This document shows positions 45,830 through 54,376 of a stretch of DNA of 64,000 nucleotides, in pieces. Positions within the stretch are counted from its first letter, which is position 1, and every line of letters begins with the position of its first letter. The position numbers were made by a program, and so were the translations under genes. The DNA is from PALSA-270 sp963770245 (GTDB lineage Bacteria > Acidobacteriota > Terriglobia > Terriglobales > Acidobacteriaceae), in the NCBI GenBank assembly GCA_963770245.1, contig CAVYOX010000008.1, positions 186,001 through 250,000 of the forward strand, in the 5' to 3' direction. The notes under the pieces are model-generated. The model was not told the origin of the DNA, searched no databases, and was given only the letters and a program-made list of their open reading frames with translations.

Positions 45830-46073
45830 AATGGGAATCGACCGAGGCAGCACTTGGCAGGCGAGCCACAAATGCGCTGCAAAATGGCACCATCGAGGAC
45901 TCCACTTCAAATTGTGCGCTACATTGCTATGCCGCGGTCGAGCAGCTTGCCAACCTCCGGCTTGGGAGAAGCGACCGGTTTACCCCACGATGAGACCGCG
46001 GAAAACGCACGAGCCGGCAGAGGATCAGGACACACTCGAAAGAGAGCGTTCTCATCTGATATATGCTGACGGA

Positions 46074-46790
46074 ATGACTGGCGGGCGAAAATCGGATAGC
46101 GCGTTTTTGGCGCCGGCGATCGGCAGCGCAATGTTCGAGGGGTTTTGCCGGACATTTTTCTCCTGCTATTGCCCGCTCGCGGTGGAGGGACGGCACCACC
46201 TGCCTGGTGGACCCTTCCTCCTGTGCAGCAATCACACCAGCCACATTGACAGCGCGGCCTTGATGACCGCCAGCGGGCGCCGCTTTCGCACCTTCGCTCT
46301 GCTCGGCGCCAGTGACTATTTTTTCCATGCCGGAAGCGTGCGTTGGCTGGTGTCGACGTTCATGAACGTGATACCGATCGAGCGCCGACCCCACCCCAAA
46401 TCCCTCGCCGCTTGTTTGGCGATGTGCCGCCGGTTCTTACGGCAAACCAGGGGAATCCTGATCCTCTACCCAGAAGGCACACGATCTCCGGACGGCGAGA
46501 TGCAAGCGCTCAAAACCGGCGCCGGCATGTTTGCGGTCGAGCTGGGCGTGCCACTGGTTCCCGCATTCATCGAGGGGGCGCACAAGATTCTGCCCAAAGG
46601 AAGGTCGGTGCCCCAGCCAGGTCACCTGACAGTGCGCTTTGGGGAAGCTCTGGTGGCGCCCTCCTCGACCGAAGTCTCGCTTCGAAATCGACGACGCTCG
46701 GCGGTCGAGCGGCTAGCCCAGAGCATTCAGCTTCTCAGCCCCGGATATCGAGTCCAGGACCTGGTGGCCCGGGCCCTGGAAAAGGGATAA
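46074..46790 (+). CDS. PlsC-like 1-acyl-glycerol-3-phosphate acyltransferase
   Basis: A 238-residue acyltransferase. The catalytic block is N53-H-T-S-H57-I-D59 in LLCSNHTSHIDSAALM, followed by VIPIERRPHP and LILYPEGTRSPDGEM (substrate phosphate-binding EGTRS) and a late VPLVPAFIEGAHKILPKG. There is no long membrane helix. The start is uncertain: ATG 46074 is nearest the domain, ATG 45990 adds 28 residues. An AGPS-like ether-lipid synthase follows 146 bases later on the same strand, so it may acylate the glycerophosphate precursor of ether lipids. Confidence 0.82.
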   Translation: MTGGRKSDSAFLAPAIGSAMFEGFCRTFFSCYCPLAVEGRHHLPGGPFLLCSNHTSHIDSAALMTASGRRFRTFALLGASDYFFHAGSVRWLVSTFMNVIPIERRPHPKSLAACLAMCRRFLRQTRGILILYPEGTRSPDGEMQALKTGAGMFAVELGVPLVPAFIEGAHKILPKGRSVPQPGHLTVRFGEALVAPSSTEVSLRNRRRSAVERLAQSIQLLSPGYRVQDLVARALEKG

Positions 46791-46936
46791 CATCGAGCCC
46801 AGTTCACGGCACGAAACCTGCGCCCGACCAAGCTCCTGCAGCTGCTCGGCCCTGGACCTCGAGTCAAAGGCAACCGTCACGCCGGCGGCTGGCCGTGACC
46901 GCAAGCCGGGATAGGGACCTAGTAAGGATAGGGACA

Positions 46937-48733
46937 ATGATGGCCTACGAACCCAGGCACATGAAATGGTGGGGTTGGGGGAGCGAGGATGTGGAGTTTA
47001 ACGCCGGAGCTCATCCCGGTCTCTGGCCTTATGCGATGGCCCAGCTTGGGGTCGAGGGAGATAGTTTCAGCAAGCGGGAGTGGAGTCTCAAGGCTGTCGA
47101 ACTCCCCGACGCCGTCATCGACCAGCACTTTCTCGCCAAATTGCTTTCCTCGCTCGCGTCCAGCCAGATCTCGGATCATCGCGAGGAGCGTGTGCTTCAC
47201 GCCTATGGCAAAGGCTTCCGCGATCTGTTCCGCCTGCGTCACGGCCTCGCTCCCGGTGCTCCCGATCTGGTCGTTTATCCCCAAAGTGAGCGTGACGTAT
47301 TGCTGACCCTTCGAGCCGCAGCCGACCACGACGTCATGATCATCCCCTTCGGGGGCGGATCGAATATTTCCGGCTGCCTAGAAAGAATGGAGGCCCGGCG
47401 CATGGCGGTTTCGCTTGATATGCGCCGCCTGCGGCGAGTGCTGGCCGTAGATGCACAGTCCTGCACGGCGCGAATCGAGGCCGGGATCTTCGGGCCGGAT
47501 CTCGAACAGCAGTTGGGCGCATACGGGATGACGCTCGGTCACTTCCCCGACTCGTTTCTGCACTCCACTCTAGGGGGGTGGATCGCCACCCGGTCGGCAG
47601 GAATGCAGAGCGACAAGTACGGCAATGTCGAGGATATGGTGATCGCCTTGCGCATGGTGACCCCGGATGGCGTGCTGGCGACGCGAACCGTGCCTAAGTC
47701 CTCGAATGGCATCGATATCAATCACCTCTGCATGGGCAGTGAAGGGACGCTGGGCGTCATCACCGAAGCCACCATGCGAGTCCACCCCCGGGCGGAGTCG
47801 CGACTGGTGACCGGCTATCTGTTCCCAGAATTTGAAGGCGGCATTGAGGCGATGCATGAATGCGTGCGCCAGGAGTGTATGCCCGCGATGGTGCGGCTCA
47901 ACGATCCCGACAAGACTGCTCTGTCGCTGGCGTTCAAGCCGCCGACGTCCCGTTTTTCGAAGAACGTGAGCAGCCTCTTCAAAGGCTATCTCCGCGTGAA
48001 GGGGTTTGCGCTGCCGCGCACCTGTCTGATGCTCACTGCTTTTGAAGGCAGGCAAGGGGGAGTGGTTCGCCAGCTACGCCAAGTGCAGGCCATTTATCGG
48101 CGATTCGGTGCCATCGGCCTGGGAGCCACCACGGGGAAGTCGTTTGAAGCGACAAAATACGATTTTCCTCATATCCGCGATTTTCTGCTCGATCATGATG
48201 TCACGACCGACGTCAGCGAAACCTCGACTGTGTGGAGCAACATCCTACCCATGTACCGGGAGACTATGTCTGTCGTTCGCGCCAGCATCCTCGAAAGCGG
48301 AGTGCGTCCTTGGGCTGGATGTCACATAAGCCACACCTACCACTGTGGCGCTAGCGTTTACTTCACTTTCGGCTTCCGACAACAGCCGGGACGAGAAATG
48401 GAGCAGTATCTTCGAGTCAAACGGGCCGCCCAGCAATCGTTCATCGACTGCGGAGCGACACTCTCCCACCACCACGCCGTAGGCACCGAGCATCTGCCTT
48501 GGTTGGCTGCGGATATTTCCCCGCTGGGCGTGCAGGCGGTTGGGGCTATCAAACGCGGCCTTGACCCGGGCAACATCATGAATCCCGGCCGGCTGAACCC
48601 CTCCGCAAATCCGTTCGAGGAGTGGATGCGCCCGGGTGTTCGCGCTGGCTTTGGTGTTCAAGCCTCCGGTTTGCCGGCTGCGGGTCCTCGGACCATGCCT
48701 CCCCGGCGCCGGGCAGCATCGGGCGAGTCTTAG
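46937..48733 (+). CDS. FAD-dependent alkyl-dihydroxyacetonephosphate synthase-like protein (AGPS family)
   Basis: A 598-residue flavoprotein. It opens MKWWGWGSEDVEF, a signature of AGPS. FAD domain: PFGGGSNISGCLE (137-149), DSFLHSTLGGWIATRSAGMQ (205-224), KYGNVEDMVIALRMVTPDG, and MGSEGTLGVITEATM. C-terminal substrate domain: WAGCHISHTYHCGASVYFTF, then SHHHAVGTEHLPWL (H511-H513), matching the active-site Tyr and HHH segments of eukaryotic enzymes. AGPS swaps the acyl chain of acyl-DHAP for a fatty alcohol, forming the ether bond. AAGGATAGGG precedes ATG 46937; the open frame from 46343 upstream runs through the plsC gene and is not used. There is no peroxisomal-type signal. Activity as AGPS is inferred; general FAD-linked oxidases are the alternative. 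Confidence 0.82.
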   Translation: MMAYEPRHMKWWGWGSEDVEFNAGAHPGLWPYAMAQLGVEGDSFSKREWSLKAVELPDAVIDQHFLAKLLSSLASSQISDHREERVLHAYGKGFRDLFRLRHGLAPGAPDLVVYPQSERDVLLTLRAAADHDVMIIPFGGGSNISGCLERMEARRMAVSLDMRRLRRVLAVDAQSCTARIEAGIFGPDLEQQLGAYGMTLGHFPDSFLHSTLGGWIATRSAGMQSDKYGNVEDMVIALRMVTPDGVLATRTVPKSSNGIDINHLCMGSEGTLGVITEATMRVHPRAESRLVTGYLFPEFEGGIEAMHECVRQECMPAMVRLNDPDKTALSLAFKPPTSRFSKNVSSLFKGYLRVKGFALPRTCLMLTAFEGRQGGVVRQLRQVQAIYRRFGAIGLGATTGKSFEATKYDFPHIRDFLLDHDVTTDVSETSTVWSNILPMYRETMSVVRASILESGVRPWAGCHISHTYHCGASVYFTFGFRQQPGREMEQYLRVKRAAQQSFIDCGATLSHHHAVGTEHLPWLAADISPLGVQAVGAIKRGLDPGNIMNPGRLNPSANPFEEWMRPGVRAGFGVQASGLPAAGPRTMPPRRRAASGES

Positions 48734-49106
48734 GCATGGGGTGCAGATTCAGCCGCATTTGACGGACTGTGCCCGGTGCCGAGACCCGTCTCCTGAGCTC
48801 GGCGATTCATGGACCGCTGGGATAACAGCGGGCGAGCGTCTCCAGCACACGGTTCGGAGCAATCGTACGATTGGATCATCCCCCAAGATGACGCGCATGT
48901 CTTCAGTGAGCCGCATGCGGTCTGCATCCTCCCGCGTCACCGGAGCCAGGGGTCTTATGCTCTCCCGTGGAACAGGCTCTCCGCTTCGAACGACTCGTGT
49001 ATATTCACCGGGTAATTCTGTAGGCGTTTGACGAAAAAGGCTTACGGGATTGCCGATAGCTTTCCCCAACTCGGAGTTGGGAAGCTGCCCTTAGGAGGCT
49101 CGACCC
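48734..49106. other. Intergenic region with one doubtful minus-strand frame
   Basis: A minus-strand frame 49069-48749 (106 codons) includes ELPGEYTRVVRSGEPVPRES, then MRLTEDMRVILGDDPIVRLL, which has protein-like composition but no family I know and no clear ribosome site. The rest holds the promoter of the following GH51 gene; TAGGAGG at 49092 is that gene's ribosome-binding site. Confidence 0.3.
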
Positions 49107-51026
49107 TTGCATCCCGCGCCTCGTCCGCAGGCCCTCTGTTTCCTTGTCTCCCTTCTGCTCACAACTGTTGTCTCAGCTCGCGCTTCCGAGCCTCCTACGC
49201 TGTCGATTGATATACACCAGGTTAAGGGCAAAGTGAGCCCGCTGCTTTATGGCCTGATGACGGAGGAGATCAACTACTCCTACGATGGCGGCCTGTATGC
49301 AGAACTGGTGAGAAACCGCGCCTTTCAGGACAACCGGCGCAGTCAGCCCTTCCACTGGTTTGTCTATGAGTCGGGTAATTCCGATGCATCGATGACCATC
49401 GATAGTTCCACTGGGCCGAGCCGCGCTCTGCCGCTGAGTCTAGCCCTTACCATCCGCAGCGCTACCGCCGCGGAGCCGGCGGGCATCGCGAACGAAGGTT
49501 TCTGGGGCATTCCCGTTCGGCCAAATACGATCTACCAAGGTTCGTTCTTTGCCAAGGCGGCCGATCCGTCCATCGGTCCGATCGCGGTGAGACTTATCGA
49601 CAACGACACGGCCAGAGTCTTGGCATCCACAACGGTGCCAACCCTCAGTTCCGGCTGGAAGCAGTACAGCTTTACGCTTCGTTCCGGCGCCCACACTCCC
49701 TCTGCCAACAACCGACTGGTGCTCAGCGCGGAAAAACCAGGGAAGCTGTGGTTCAGTCTGGTTTCACTTTTTCCGCCCACCTACCATGACCGGGTGAACG
49801 GCAACCGCACTGATCTGATGGAAATGCTGGCCGCTTTGCACCCAGCATTCTTGCGCTTTCCCGGCGGAAATTACCTGGAAGGCAACCATATCGACGAGCG
49901 CTTCCTATGGGAAAAGACCGTCGGCCCGCTGGTTGATCGCCCTACGCATCCGAGTCCCTGGAACTATCTTTCCTCAGATGGGCTGGGGCTGCTCGAGTTT
50001 CTCGAGTGGTGTGAAGACCTCCAGATGGAACCGGTGCTGGGAGTCTACGCCGGCTATTCATTAAGGCAGGAGTATGTGCAGCCCGGGAAGGATTTGGAGC
50101 CGTTTGTCGCGGAGGCTCTCGATGAGATCGAATACCTAACCGGCAGCGCGAGTACCCAATGGGGTGCCGAACGGGCGCGGGATGGCCATGCCGCACCGTT
50201 CCACCTGACCTATGTCGAGATTGGAAATGAAGATAACCATGACGGCAGCGGGACCTATGATGGCCGCTTCGCTCAGTTCTACAAGGCGATCAAGGCAAAA
50301 TATCCCGAACTCCAATTGATCGCCACAACTCCGGTCAAAAGTGTCACCCCAGATGTAATCGATGACCACTTCTATCACTCCGCGTCCCAGTTCTTTGACG
50401 ATGTGGGGCACTATGACAAAACAGACCGGCAGGGGCCCAAGATTTTTGTCGGGGAGTGGGCTACCCGCGAAGGGAGTCCAACGCCCAATTTTAATGCCGC
50501 GCTGGGGGACGCAGCCTGGATGACCGGCATGGAAAGGAACAGCGACATCATCCTGATGTCCTGTTACGCACCCTTATTCGTGAATGTGAATACGGGTGGC
50601 ATGCAATGGGAATCCGATTTGATCGGCTACGACACACTGACGAGCTATGGCTCCCCGAGCTACTACGCCCAGGTGATGTTCAGTAACCATGTTGGCGATC
50701 AGATCCTCGAAGCCAGGCTTGCGGGCGCCGCCTTGAGGTTCTTTTACTCGGTCACGCGCGACTCTAAAGACGGAAAGCTTTACCTGAAGATGGTGAACGC
50801 AACCGCATCTCCGCGACCTCTGACCATTCGGCTGACCGGGGTTTCCGAAGTGAGCAAGAACGGAAAAATAGTCAGCATGAGCGCAAGCACAGCCCAGACC
50901 ACGAACACGATCCTTGCTCCCAGGAGGATTGTTCCGAACGAAAGCACGATCCACAGTGCGGCCCGCCAGTTTTCTCACACTCTGCCGCCCTATTCCATTC
51001 AGGTGATGGAATTGGAGGCACACTAG
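49107..51026 (+). CDS. GH51 alpha-L-arabinofuranosidase, secreted
   Basis: A 639-residue enzyme starting at TTG 49107, eight bases after TAGGAGG. The signal peptide LVSLLLTTVVSARA is followed by an N-terminal beta region, a carbohydrate-binding-like sandwich (~110-225), and a TIM barrel. The barrel has FLRFPGGNYLEGNHIDERFL, the acid/base E375 in YVEIGNEDNHDG and the nucleophile E450 in IFVGEWATREG. A C-terminal beta-sandwich typical of arabinofuranosidases closes the protein. It releases arabinose from arabinan or arabinoxylan in the periplasm or outside. With the GH106 enzyme and the GH10, GH3 and CE8 relics it points to plant-polysaccharide use. Confidence 0.9.
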   Translation: MHPAPRPQALCFLVSLLLTTVVSARASEPPTLSIDIHQVKGKVSPLLYGLMTEEINYSYDGGLYAELVRNRAFQDNRRSQPFHWFVYESGNSDASMTIDSSTGPSRALPLSLALTIRSATAAEPAGIANEGFWGIPVRPNTIYQGSFFAKAADPSIGPIAVRLIDNDTARVLASTTVPTLSSGWKQYSFTLRSGAHTPSANNRLVLSAEKPGKLWFSLVSLFPPTYHDRVNGNRTDLMEMLAALHPAFLRFPGGNYLEGNHIDERFLWEKTVGPLVDRPTHPSPWNYLSSDGLGLLEFLEWCEDLQMEPVLGVYAGYSLRQEYVQPGKDLEPFVAEALDEIEYLTGSASTQWGAERARDGHAAPFHLTYVEIGNEDNHDGSGTYDGRFAQFYKAIKAKYPELQLIATTPVKSVTPDVIDDHFYHSASQFFDDVGHYDKTDRQGPKIFVGEWATREGSPTPNFNAALGDAAWMTGMERNSDIILMSCYAPLFVNVNTGGMQWESDLIGYDTLTSYGSPSYYAQVMFSNHVGDQILEARLAGAALRFFYSVTRDSKDGKLYLKMVNATASPRPLTIRLTGVSEVSKNGKIVSMSASTAQTTNTILAPRRIVPNESTIHSAARQFSHTLPPYSIQVMELEAH

Positions 51027-51044
51027 GGTCTGGGAACCGGACCC
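51026..51044 (+). terminator. Possible terminator after GH51
   Basis: GGGTCTGG, loop GAA, CCGGACCC forms an 8-bp stem with one T-G pair directly at the stop codon. There is no T-tract, so factor-independent termination is doubtful. Confidence 0.3.
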
Positions 51045-51093
51045 TCTGACGGGGCGTGGATGCTGCCGCAAGGCGTTAACCCGGTGGGTGAGA

Positions 51094-51816
51094 CTATCTT
51101 CCGCTCACCCGCAGCATCAGCTGGGTTCTACCGTCCAAATGCACATTCCGACGCCGCGAAAGAATCACCGATCCCCCGGTTGCGCTTGCGGTCTCCGGGC
51201 TCAACTCCAACCCGTCGATCCCGAGGACGCCGTGACAACTGGGAGTCAGCCCGCCCGTCGGGGAAAGCCCCGAGGGCGCACCGTATGCGGAATTCGTCGA
51301 ACTCACTCGACCGGGGGTGCCCGCATTCGGATCGGCCCGTGGCCCCATCGGTGCCCCGGGACCCGGGACCGGCGGTGCTCCTCCGCCAGACTCATTTGCC
51401 ATCGTCGGGGTTTCTGCCATATCCGAAGGGCTCACCGACTGGGCGGGCGCTATCGCCTGAATCTCGAGCGCCAGCGGGATCTCTCGCCCATCCTTCAAAA
51501 CAGCATGATCAAAGGCGATGCCTACGGCCGACTCCGATTCTTCCTTCGTTCTGGCCTTGGCTTCGGTCACATGACCGACAATCTTAGAGCCCCGCGGCAC
51601 GGCAATCTGTCCCCCTGATTTCACATTTTCTGTGGTCTTGGCGGTGACCTCATCGCCAATCTTATTCTTGCGCGCATCAACCCCCTTTTCCAACATTGCC
51701 GGGATGGTGCTACCCGCCGACAATGGAATTGACTCCCCGACCTGCGCGTGCGCGGGCATTCGCGCGAAACAGGCCAGTATGGCTGCGCCAAGGACAGAAA
51801 GGCTTGCTTTATTCAA
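51094..51816 (-). CDS. Secreted protein of unknown function
   Basis: A 240-residue exported protein. The TTG start at 51816 follows AAGGAGA, and the signal peptide SLSVLGAAILACFARMPAHA comes straight after; a longer frame from 51963 is unlikely. The mature part has a beta-rich domain (STIPAMLEKGVDARKNKIGD, then GQIAVPRGSKIVGHVTEAKA, then ESAVGIAFDHAVLKDGREIP) loosely like the beta-barrel of VirB10/TrbI proteins. A Gly/Pro-rich linker and a second short beta domain (GGSVILSRRRNVHLDGRTQL) follow. I recall similar proteins in Terriglobia. No secretion-system genes are nearby, so a structural or surface role is only a guess. Confidence 0.7.
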   Translation of the reverse strand: MNKASLSVLGAAILACFARMPAHAQVGESIPLSAGSTIPAMLEKGVDARKNKIGDEVTAKTTENVKSGGQIAVPRGSKIVGHVTEAKARTKEESESAVGIAFDHAVLKDGREIPLALEIQAIAPAQSVSPSDMAETPTMANESGGGAPPVPGPGAPMGPRADPNAGTPGRVSSTNSAYGAPSGLSPTGGLTPSCHGVLGIDGLELSPETASATGGSVILSRRRNVHLDGRTQLMLRVSGR

Positions 51817-52052
51817 GACAGATCTCCTTCTCGAGGCACCGTATGCGAAAGTGTCGAAGAGGCCCGCATTCTCCAGGCGACTGATTTCCCGCGCTCTAAC
51901 CGCCGGCCCATCACGATACCGCCGTGCGAAAACACCGCGCCTGGCTCGGGGCACCGCCCGCAACCAGGCAATGCCTGCAGTTTACGACATCATGCGGCGA
52001 GACATCGGCAAAACCGCAGGCTTCTCGGAGAGGTTTTGCGAGCCCGGGCGGT

Positions 52053-52580
52053 TCATCTCGGCGGCGCATAAAAATAGTAATCGGCAGTGTAGCCGCTCTT
52101 CACTTCGACGTTCTGCTTGGAGGCGTTGCAGTCGGCGGCCGGCGGCGGCAGCCCGGCATGGGTGTGGATGCGCTGGATGCTCGAGACACGGCTGAGCACG
52201 CCATCCCCCAAATGGCCCGTGACGGTCAGCAGGAGCCACGGAATAGAATCTGAATCCGGTGACTCAGCCCGGGCGACGGCCTTCCCGGTGACCTCACTTC
52301 CATCCTTATGTTTCCAGGTGGGGCCGGCGTAGTGGCGGCCGATGATCGTGCCTTGCTGATCACGCAGCTCGGCATCCGGTGCCTTCAGCGTCCAAACGAA
52401 CAGGGTGTCGGTGCCTGGCTGACAGGTATAGATCTGTGATCCCGAGGCGTGGACCTCTAAGACCACTTCCTCGCTGGCAGGAGCCTTCAGTTCCGCGGGT
52501 ACCTGGGGACGAGTAATCCCTTGTCCGCTTGCCGGTATGACCACTCCGATCAGAACGGCGGTTTCGAGCCATCGCGCCAT
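52053..52580 (-). CDS. Secreted DUF3455-family protein
   Basis: A 175-residue protein with an N-terminal signal-like stretch (MARWLETAVLIGVVIPASG). The DUF3455 core is VVLEVHASGSQIYTCQPGTD, then WTLKAPDAELRDQQGTIIGR, and HYAGPTWKHKDGSEVTGK, with the late SSIQRIHTHAGLPPPAADC and VKSGYTADYYFYAP. The family is widespread in soil bacteria and fungi; its function is unknown. ATG 52580 starts the signal region; the frame continues upstream over the sigma-54 regulator gene and is ignored there. Confidence 0.85.
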   Translation of the reverse strand: MARWLETAVLIGVVIPASGQGITRPQVPAELKAPASEEVVLEVHASGSQIYTCQPGTDTLFVWTLKAPDAELRDQQGTIIGRHYAGPTWKHKDGSEVTGKAVARAESPDSDSIPWLLLTVTGHLGDGVLSRVSSIQRIHTHAGLPPPAADCNASKQNVEVKSGYTADYYFYAPPR

Positions 52581-52728
52581 CACGCTCAAAAGTCTAACAC
52601 CGCGCCCGCCGCCGCGGCCGTGTTGGACGACCCCGTGACCGTCGCAAAGGGCCGCCGGGTTACGGCACTCGAGACGTGCTCTCGCATATAATCTTTCCGT
52701 TTTCACGGTGGGCTTTTCAGGGAGATCC

Positions 52729-54141
52729 ATGAAGGCTTCAACAGCCGCGCCCGACGGGGATTTCAGCCGCGTGGTGCTGCTTACAACCGACGCGGACGCG
52801 CTCTCGGAATTCCAGCAAGTCCTAACCCCGTCGCTCGAAACCGTATTAGTGGGCAGTCTCGAGGAGATGGCGGAGACGCTCCGCCAGAGCTCGATCGACG
52901 CCGCCATCCTCGACTTGGACTTGATCGCCTCCAACATGAACGAAGCCGTCGCTCGCCTGCAAGAGTTGCGGGGCGCCAGCCGCGACCTGGTGATCGTCGC
53001 GCTTACTCGTTCGAAGAGCCGGGCAGAACGGCTGAAGGCACAAGAGGCTGGCGCCGACGAGTTTTTCCAGGCCCCGGTTGACGCGCACGTGCTGCGGGTG
53101 GTGCTTGAAAGAGCCATCAGCAAACGCCGTGTGGAGATTGAGAGTCGCGAGTTGCGGGAACAACTGGTACAGAAATACACCTTTGGCAGCCTGATCGGTG
53201 GCTGCGCGGCGATGCAGCGTGTGTACGATGCCATTACCCGCGTGGCCAAAAGCAGCACGACCGTGCTCTTGCTAGGAGAAAGCGGCACGGGCAAGGAACT
53301 GGCCGCCAAAGCCCTGGTGGACCACAGCGCCCGACGCGACAAGCCTTTCATCAGCCTCAACTGCGGCGCTCTGCCCGACAATCTGGTGGAAACCGAACTG
53401 TTCGGTCATGAGCGCGGGGCCTACACCGGGGCGGATACAGCGCGGGCCGGGCACATCGAACTGGCCGATCACGGCACCCTCTTCCTGGATGAAATCTCGA
53501 CCCTCGGTCTCGGTTTGCAGAGCAAGCTGCTGCGAGTCTTGCAGGACCACACGGTGACCCGCATTGGCGGCAAGACGCCGCGCAAAATTGATTTCCGTCT
53601 GATCGCCGCCACCAATGACGATCTGGAGCAGCTCGTGGCCACGGGACGCTTCCGCGAAGACCTCTACTATCGCATCAATGTAGTGCCCATTCTCTTGCCG
53701 CCGCTGCGGGAGCGTGAGTCCGACATTGCCCTGCTGGCTGACCACTTTCTGCGGATCTACTGCGCGGCCAACGAGATCGCTCTCAAATCCATCGATCCCG
53801 AGGTGGTGGAGGTTCTCGATGAGTACGCCTGGCCGGGAAACGTACGCGAGCTAGAAAACCTCGTCCAACGGCTGGTGCTGATGGTTGCGGATCCCGTTAT
53901 TCGCTTGAAACACCTGCCGCAGAGCATTCTGTACGCCAGCAGCACCAAACGGGAATCTATGCTGATCCCGGAGGAGGGCGTTTCCTTTGACGAAGAGATT
54001 TCCCGCATCGAAATTGCCTTTTTGCAGGCAGCTTTGCAGCGGACCGGAGGGAAAAAGTCCGCAGCGGCGGCCTTGCTTCGCATTCCTCCTCAGAAGATGA
54101 AATACCTGTGCCGCAAATACGGCCTGCAGCAGCCGGAGTGA
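52729..54141 (+). CDS. Sigma-54-dependent response regulator / enhancer-binding protein
   Basis: A 470-residue NtrC-type activator. The receiver-like domain (~12-130) keeps Asp in AAILDLDLIA (D62), but the usual Lys-Pro is replaced in FFQAPVD, so it may be phosphorylation-independent. AAA+ domain: Walker A GESGTGKE (183-190), the sigma-54 loop GAYTGA (230-235, Tyr for the usual Phe), Walker B GTLFLDEIS, RFREDLYYRINVVPILLPPL and the sensor region WPGNVRELENLV. The C-terminal Fis-type helix-turn-helix is RTGGKKSAAAALLRIPPQKM. AGGGAGA precedes ATG 52729. It lies directly upstream of a sigma-54 promoter and the PGMVAK-repeat gene, its probable target. Confidence 0.92.
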   Translation: MKASTAAPDGDFSRVVLLTTDADALSEFQQVLTPSLETVLVGSLEEMAETLRQSSIDAAILDLDLIASNMNEAVARLQELRGASRDLVIVALTRSKSRAERLKAQEAGADEFFQAPVDAHVLRVVLERAISKRRVEIESRELREQLVQKYTFGSLIGGCAAMQRVYDAITRVAKSSTTVLLLGESGTGKELAAKALVDHSARRDKPFISLNCGALPDNLVETELFGHERGAYTGADTARAGHIELADHGTLFLDEISTLGLGLQSKLLRVLQDHTVTRIGGKTPRKIDFRLIAATNDDLEQLVATGRFREDLYYRINVVPILLPPLRERESDIALLADHFLRIYCAANEIALKSIDPEVVEVLDEYAWPGNVRELENLVQRLVLMVADPVIRLKHLPQSILYASSTKRESMLIPEEGVSFDEEISRIEIAFLQAALQRTGGKKSAAAALLRIPPQKMKYLCRKYGLQQPE

Positions 54142-54147
54142 GGTTTA

Positions 54148-54178
54148 GGTTAAAATTTAACCCACCATGGGTTAAATT
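54148..54178. promoter_or_regulatory. Alternating inverted repeats, candidate enhancer (UAS)
   Basis: GGTTAAA-A-TTTAACC (54148-54162) overlaps AATTTAACCC, five bases, GGGTTAAATT (54154-54178), giving three alternating GGTTAAA half-sites. They centre about 150 bases before the predicted sigma-54 transcription start (~54316), the normal enhancer distance. They could instead be a hairpin at the end of the regulator gene, but no T-run follows. Confidence 0.5.
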
Positions 54179-54289
54179 ATGACCATAGAAGAAATCCGAT
54201 GCGGCGGGCGGTCCGTCCGAAAGCCTGCTATTTCTCCTATCCACCTGATTCTATGGGCTAAGCGTTTCTGGCTGCACTGGAGTGGGGTT

Positions 54290-54305
54290 TGGCCTCCGTC
54301 TTGCT
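54290..54305 (+). promoter_or_regulatory. Sigma-54 (-24/-12) promoter
   Basis: TGGCCTCCGTCTTGCT: GG at 54291-54292 and GC at 54303-54304, with exact 12-base register, and TTGCT matching the -12 consensus; the -24 half keeps TGGC. Transcription should begin near 54316, leaving a 60-base leader before the ATG at 54377 with GAGGAGAT as ribosome site. The gene just upstream encodes a sigma-54 activator. Confidence 0.75.
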
Positions 54306-54376
54306 ATGTTCCAGGACAGATCGGCAGCAAGCGATCGAGACATATTAGAAACAAAAACTTTCGAGGAGATCTTAAA

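Noticed and set aside
46343..46936. N-terminal extension of the AGPS-like protein
   Set aside because: The region is the plsC gene in another frame; ATG 46937 with AAGGATAGGG is the natural start.
48749..49069. 106-codon minus-strand gene
   Set aside because: Protein-like composition but no recognisable family, ribosome site or partner; noted only in the intergenic entry.
52581..53381. Minus-strand extension of the DUF3455 gene
   Set aside because: It is antisense to the sigma-54 regulator; the signal peptide begins at 52580.
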